A DNA stretch of 64,000 bases, taken from NCBI GenBank assembly GCA_947846985.1, contig CANTUZ010000006.1, positions 46,915,207-46,979,206 on the forward strand, given 5' to 3'. This stretch comes from Fratercula arctica. Taxonomy: Eukaryota; Chordata; Aves; Charadriiformes; Alcidae. Below the pieces are notes generated by a model. That model made no database searches. It saw nothing but the letters and a program-made list of their open reading frames with translations, and was not told where the DNA came from. Within the stretch, counting starts at the first letter, position 1. The number at the start of each line of letters is the position of its first letter. Shown one piece after another: positions 58,301 to 64,000 of the stretch. Both the position numbers and the translations under genes were made by a program.

Positions 58301-60686
58301 ACATGCAGTATCACAAGCAATTAAAAAAATGTTAATGCTTCACTATTTTCCCAACAGCCTAATAAAAATGGTTTTAATCCCAGTTTCTTGTTGCCATTCC
58401 CTTTGTGCTGGTGGATCTCAAGGAGCTGATGGGTGCAACACTGGCTTTCCTGCAGCCCGGATGACTGGGGCTGGCCACTGAGTCCTTCCCACTGGGAAGC
58501 ATCAAGCTGAGGGACGGGGGACAAAGCTGCTCGGTGCTTCGTGGGAAAGGCAACCAGTTGCTGCTGAGCCACAAGCTGCTCCTGTGCGGTGGCACCGGTC
58601 ACCCCAGGGGACAGCGGGGACCTGCCCGGCTTTCACTGCTCCCTGCTGCCCGCGCAGACACAGCCCCACAGCGAGGAACAGCAGCACCGACGGCGGCCGA
58701 AGGGATTGAAACCAGTGTGCTTCTCATAGCAGATCTATGCTTTGAGGAGAAATTAAAATAGGTCTTCTATTCACAACTTTGTTGTGCTGGTGCAGGATTA
58801 TTCCTCGTTCGACATCTGAATGGAGACTTGGCTGCTAATTTTGCCATTACGGAATTTCCTGGGGTATTTTTATTGCACAGATAGGAGTACGGAGATGTAT
58901 GCATAATGAAATTTTGCCGTAGGATAGCACATATTATAGTGTGTAACAGTTATTTAACCCTCCCTCCCACCCTGATGACTAACGTATGTATAAACAGGCT
59001 TCACCCAGCTTGAATTCCCACTTTCCTTTTCATTCACCGGGGAGTACGAGCTGCTTGGTGCTCGGTGCTGCGCACGGGGCACGCCGTACCCAACAACATC
59101 AGTTCCTGAAATACATCCTAGAGGTGCACGCCTGCAGGCAATTTGTATCCTCTTGTGTGTGGATACAAAACCAGACCACAAAACCAGTTCGTCCTGGGGT
59201 TTCTGTGAGGTTCCTGGTGTTGCAGCATCCAGGAGGGGATGCAGGAGGATGCGGTTTACTGTGTGTTTCACTCTTTCCACTCTGGAAATAGCTGTTTACC
59301 AGAGTAATTTCCCTTTTCCTGCTGGGCACTAGTCTGGAGGTGTGTTACGCTTTGACCCAGTTGCTGTGGGGCATCACCAGCCACTGCTGGGTGACTTGTC
59401 CCGGGTGGCTCTTCATCAGCTGGTCTTTGGAGAGGGGGATGGCGAACAAGGAACGCTGGCTTGACAAGATGTGTGTTTTCCTTTCTTTCTTTTTTTTCTT
59501 TTTAAGCAAGAAACCCCAGTGTTCTGTTGACACAGAGCAAGTAACAGTTCATTTGCAACTCCCCAAATGAAGCTAAATTACTCTGAATAAATTGAATATT
59601 AAAGCAACATCTGAGCAAACCCAATCTCCTGATGGATGGTTTAGTCCTACTTGGAAATGCCTAACGGAAATTAGGCAGTAGGAAATTCAGGCATGCTCAG
59701 CCTAACGGATTCCTGAAAGATAACCAACGACAGCCCCTACCCACCCTCCCAAGGCCCTATTCGTAGCGCTTATCTGAGTCTATCCTCCATGTTTTCTGGG
59801 TTTTCCATGACTTATAAGATATTATTTCCTGCTGGCAGTGGATTGTTTGAGTATTTCCAACTCTGAGCGTATTCACAAGGGGAATACTACCAGTCGATCT
59901 CACTGCACAGCAGCGCAGCAGCCCGGCTCTGGATTGATGAAAACAAACGAGTATTTAAATTGAAGAGTCATTTGACATTGTGCAGTTAAAGATGTTCTTC
60001 CTTATGATAATTAATGATTTTGAAGGCAGGCAGCAGGGGACGGGGGAGAGCGGGAGGGGAGCGATGGCAGGCTGTGCCCGGCCAGGGGACCCATCGCTGG
60101 CTCCGCTCCGCAGGGGAAGCAGCGGAAGCAGCTGTGGGGAGGGAAGAAATTCATACCCAACACCGAAGCAGAAACCTAGAGCCAGAGCCATGCCATCTCT
60201 AAGGAAATTTGTGATTTTTGCCTCTGGTAGGAAGGACCGCTGGGTAATATGTAGCTGTCAGTGGGTGCGAAGTGGCCAAAGGCAGCAGTGGAGCCCTACA
60301 CGCTTGAAGCAGAGCTGGATTTGCCCTGCCTGTTCTGCTTTATCGGTGCCCTTTCCCAACTGTTTGCCTTGTAGAGGTTGTAATTTTCTGTCAAATTGTA
60401 GCTGCAGAGCTGTGCATTTTAATCCTGTGTAATGACAGTCCTCAGGAACTCGGTCATCCCCTGCATCACACATCCACCGTCCCCCCTTGCCCCTGCAGAA
60501 GCCAATTGAAGGGCTATTACAGGAGGTGGCTGAAAGGGGGGGGTCTTGTTCTCCGAGACCTTTCTTGTTCCTTCTGCTATTATTTTTAGAGCTCTGACTG
60601 GAGGTTCGCTGCCGCAGAGACAACCTCCTCCCCGGCACTCCCTCCCGAGCCAAAAAGCCACCCCACTCCCACCTTCAAAGCAGATG

Positions 60687-60797
60687 TGACTCAGCCTGCA
60701 GTTTGGGGGCTTTTTGTTTAATTCAGAGAAGGATGAGTCACAGGAGGCGAAGGCAGAGGCTCAGCTGGCAGGAATCAGCCGACGGGCCTCGCGAGTC
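60687..60797. promoter_or_regulatory. AP-1/MARE motif cluster
   Basis: TGACTCAGC at 60687-60695 fits an NF-E2/MAF half-element and TGAGTCA at 60734-60740 is a perfect AP-1 site. A GAGTCAGC half-site follows near 60792. They lie in a GC-rich, CpG-containing stretch with no repeat match. It is a candidate enhancer only. Confidence 0.3.
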
Positions 60798-63700
60798 AGC
60801 CCGGCTGGGCTGATTGATTCACCCCGGTGGAGGGTCCACCGCCTTCTCCAGCGATCCCACCCACGCACCCACCCCCGCCTCCCCGCCACGGGTTGTGCTG
60901 GGTAAACGCCATCCGTATGGGGCAGCTGATCTGAGAGGTGCGAATTATCGTCAGGATGGAGAGATATTTAAAAAGTCTTCCTGCTCAATTTAAAGGGCTG
61001 GGAAAAACCAGTTCTCTGCTAACAAAACCCTCATCCGCTTTCTGCAGCAAGGTATTTCCAGGCAGCGTCGGGCAAGAAGCAAACACGCCGTGTGCAAGCC
61101 CAATGGCTCTGGCCTGCAGTTTTCAAATACCACTGCAATTTTCCCAATCAAGCCAGTGAAACAGGATTTGGGCTGATCAGCACTTAAATAGGAGACACAC
61201 ATGAAAGCAATGGCCTGATTATCTTTTGTAGCTGGCTGCCTCGGTTGCACCTTGCCCCATCAGCTGTAGATGATGCCCCCAGGAGCGGCGTGCAGGGGAC
61301 AACCGGTCCTGGGGAAGCAGCAGAGGAAACCTCCCCATGTGCAACTGCAAACTGGTGCTATCCCAGCAGGGTGTGGAGAGTCCCCCTTGTGCAGCAGCAT
61401 GGTTAGTGTGCGCCTGTGAGGGCTTGCAACAAGTCTTTTCTGTTCTAAATGTCTTGGTACAAAAGTGCTATCTATAAAACTTATTTTCTTTATAAGTGTT
61501 AAAAATGAGGATGGCAGGCAGAAACGTAGGGAAAACCAAGTAAAAAAGCAAAGCTTCCTGCAGTTGTTTTATTGAGAGCCTAAGGAGGATTTTTATTTTT
61601 TATTTGTTTTTGTCCCTGGTGTTGCTGTTGGTTTCCAGTTTGTTCAATACATTTTGTCAGCTCGCACCATAATTTTCCTTCCTCTTTCAGCTGGGTGCTG
61701 TTTTCTCCTTCACATCCTCTAAATCATGTCAGATTACTGCATCCCATGGATGATGCAACTCAGTCTCAACAATCCTCTGCTGGAGAAATTGCCTCTAACA
61801 GGCTAGAGACCCTACTGAACAAAAGGCGCTGAGGGAGTGCTGTGCTTTCCTTTGGGCTGGGCACATTCCAGTATGGGAGGTGGGATGTGACTCAGAAGGC
61901 AGCTCCTGGATGAGCTGCCCAAAAACTGTCACTGATGAAAAACAAATTCTGCACGCCAATATAGAAGCAGAATTGCCATCAGGTTGGTTGTCAAACAGGG
62001 ACTGTTTGGTTGCTGATGGGAAATGGTCTCAGCTTTCTTCCCATCCTGAACTGAAATACTGAGGGACTCTTAGGCGGAGGGAGCACAAGGGCAGAGTAGA
62101 ACCATTGAATAATACATCCAATGGGTCAATTGTCATTGCGTAATGTTGTATACAAAATAGCTTCATACACACCTGCCACTGGTGGCAACTCTTCTTGTCA
62201 ACCATCTGCTTATAGATTCTTAATTAAAAACTGTGTTATTTATAGAAGAGACTACAACAGGGCACCTCATAAAACTAAAATAAGTCAATCTGGCATCTTG
62301 GTAAATACTGCTGTTGGACTGTGTGGACAGTAGACATGCAACAAAACCAATCTTTTTCGTGATAACGATACTGAAAGATAAGTGCCTACATGGAAGTGAT
62401 GTTGGTTTGAAGCAAAATGGCTATGTTCTTCTTGCTCTTCCACCTTGGCCCACCTTAGCAAAGATATAATGGGAAATGCACGTGCATTCTTGTCCAAAAG
62501 TCCTGGGGGTAAGCAGGGTGAGGAAGCCCAGGGTGTGTAGATGGGTGCAGAAGACCCAGAGAATCCTTCTTTGACAGAGAAGGATCAGGACGAGACCCTC
62601 TTGCTCTGAGCCAGGATGGGCTTTGGCTCAGAAGAGCCAGATAGAGCATTTCCATTAATGCCACCGAGCTTCGGGTCAGGATCCCTCTTGGTGTGTCTCT
62701 GCTTCTGAGGCTCAGAGGTGAGTGACTCCTGCTTGCATAGTCTTAATTTCCTGTAGCTTTTTGAGCAGAAAGGCTGTTGTGCTTGTAGACATCTTCTCCA
62801 TAACAACTTTATTCCTGTGGAAAAGAATGTTTCAGGAAAGACTAATTTTAGCCGTTACTTAGGTTTTGAAGGAAGACTTTGTTGTAGCTGTGAAAGATCT
62901 TACAAAAGAATGCTGCAAGCATAATTGTTGGCTTTTTTGAGCAAGGATGAAAGTTTAAAATACATGGCACGGAGTGAATAAAAACAAACCAAGCGCGGTC
63001 CTGCTGTCAAGTGTCCAGCGTATGCAGGAGAGAGAGGCAAGAGCCCGTGGCGAACGCAGCACATCGCTGGCAGAATCTCTTGTTGGGTCTGTAAATTCTT
63101 GTCCAAAGCCCAGAAAAATCAAGGGGCTCCTATTGAGTTCCTTGACCTTGGGATTGAGCAGGATGTAAAACAGGAGGCCACGGATAGTGATAACATGTTT
63201 TGCAAAAGTTATGCAAATGATGTTAAAATACACGATTTAAAATATTATCTCTGGCAGGGAAAGACTGCTGAAGCTTCAGTCAAGGGGAACAAATATTCCA
63301 TGAATTAAAAAGTCAGGAGTTGGCTTTAAAACAATTGCTTTGTAAGCAAATGTTCCCTTTTGTGGTCTGCATGAAATGTGCTACGGGAAGGGCTAGAGCT
63401 CAGCTGCTTTCTGAGGGGGTAGATATTGCCATCATCAAATATGCCTGAAGAAATTGTTCGAGTTTGCACTTTTTTTTTATTTTTTTTTTTAAATAAAGGA
63501 AATCTTCCCAGAAGGGAGCTGTGGTCCATTTGTAACAGTAGGAAAAAACCTGTGTCATTATGCCAGCCCAGCACCATCATGAGCAAGGGTCAACTTGTGT
63601 TTTAAAACCAAAAGCCGCATATCTAGTCCAAGATGTAAATTTTTTTTTTTTTTTTTAAAACCTCACTCTTTTTTTTTTTTTTAATGCTGTAAATATGCAT

Positions 63701-64000
63701 GTCTTTGATGCTTTCAGGGCAAAGTCTAGAGTGTATAACACTATTTTCTGTGATGATTTCAATTATCTAGTAGATCTGCAGTGCTTTTATCCACCATGGC
63801 TTTGTTTCTCTGGGAGGAAGGAGGTCACAGATTACAGCAGGAGCTGGCAAAAAGAAGTCAGTTTTAGTGGTGCAAGTAACACTTAATGGCAAGAAGCAAA
63901 TTCATAAAATTAAAAAAAACCCCAAACACGTGCTAGTCAGTGGTAAATTGCTTCTGGGCAAAGCAGTCTTGGTTCAGTCTTTTCTTCCCCTCCCAGGTGC

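Larger units (their letters stand above)
48661..64000. other. Gene-free upstream flank of SLC7A14
   Basis: No coding exon is recognised in these 15.3 kb. In mammals the next gene on this side is RPL22L1, and none of its coding sequence is visible here. Contents are an ancient CR1 remnant (51040-51320), a young CR1 (54868-55310), perfect inverted repeats at 53822-53847 and 54095-54116, an octamer palindrome at 55775-55786, an AP-1/MARE cluster at 60687-60797, and T homopolymers near 63640-63682. Confidence 0.7.

Noticed and set aside
62955..63233. A 92-codon - strand frame with a hydrophobic start, considered as a receptor fragment
   Set aside because: No family motif holds up. Hydrophobicity comes from AT-rich codons, there are no splice sites in suitable places, and the opposite strand is also open.
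1..64000. Viral genes, LTR retroelements, CRISPR arrays, tRNA or rRNA genes, prokaryotic operons
   Set aside because: None was recognised on either strand. The window is an ordinary vertebrate two-gene locus.

Overview
This window is vertebrate nuclear DNA, and the evidence points to a bird. Genes are split by long introns with GT-AG borders. The interspersed repeats are almost all CR1 LINEs with the typical 3' end (a terminal ATTCTRTG-like motif), and no SINEs were recognised. The two protein genes match CLDN11 and SLC7A14, which are neighbours in the same order and orientation in mammals (human 3q26.2). No species can be named from this alone.

Layout. (1) 1-566: CLDN11 upstream region and probable 5' UTR. 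(2) 567-10885: CLDN11 on the + strand, three coding exons making 207 aa, with a 3' UTR running to about 11845. (3) 11846-14560: intergenic DNA holding an orphan CpG-dense patch (12840-13115) and a CR1 copy. (4) 14560-18678: the likely long 3' UTR of SLC7A14. (5) 18679-34385: the seven coding exons of SLC7A14 on the - strand, making 771 aa. A non-coding first exon near 48415-48625 lies inside a strong CpG island, and a 13.9-kb first intron joins it to the coding part. (6) 48661-64000: gene-free upstream flank with one young CR1, one ancient CR1/L3-like remnant and several possible cis-regulatory motifs.

The two genes are convergent (tail to tail). CLDN11 is a tight-junction claudin of myelin and Sertoli-cell barriers. 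SLC7A14 is a 14-helix APC-family transporter of lysosomal membranes in neurons and retina. They share no pathway. Their adjacency is old synteny, not an operon-like arrangement.

I found no CRISPR, phage, insertion sequence, recognisable tRNA or rRNA, viral gene or obviously new biochemical system. The most interesting leads are a pair of exon-like open segments on the + strand inside the second SLC7A14 intron, a small CpG island with a perfect CRE inside its first intron, an orphan CpG island between the genes, a perfect everted nuclear-receptor-type repeat upstream of SLC7A14, and two strongly decayed CR1 remnants. All are hypotheses from reading the sequence only.
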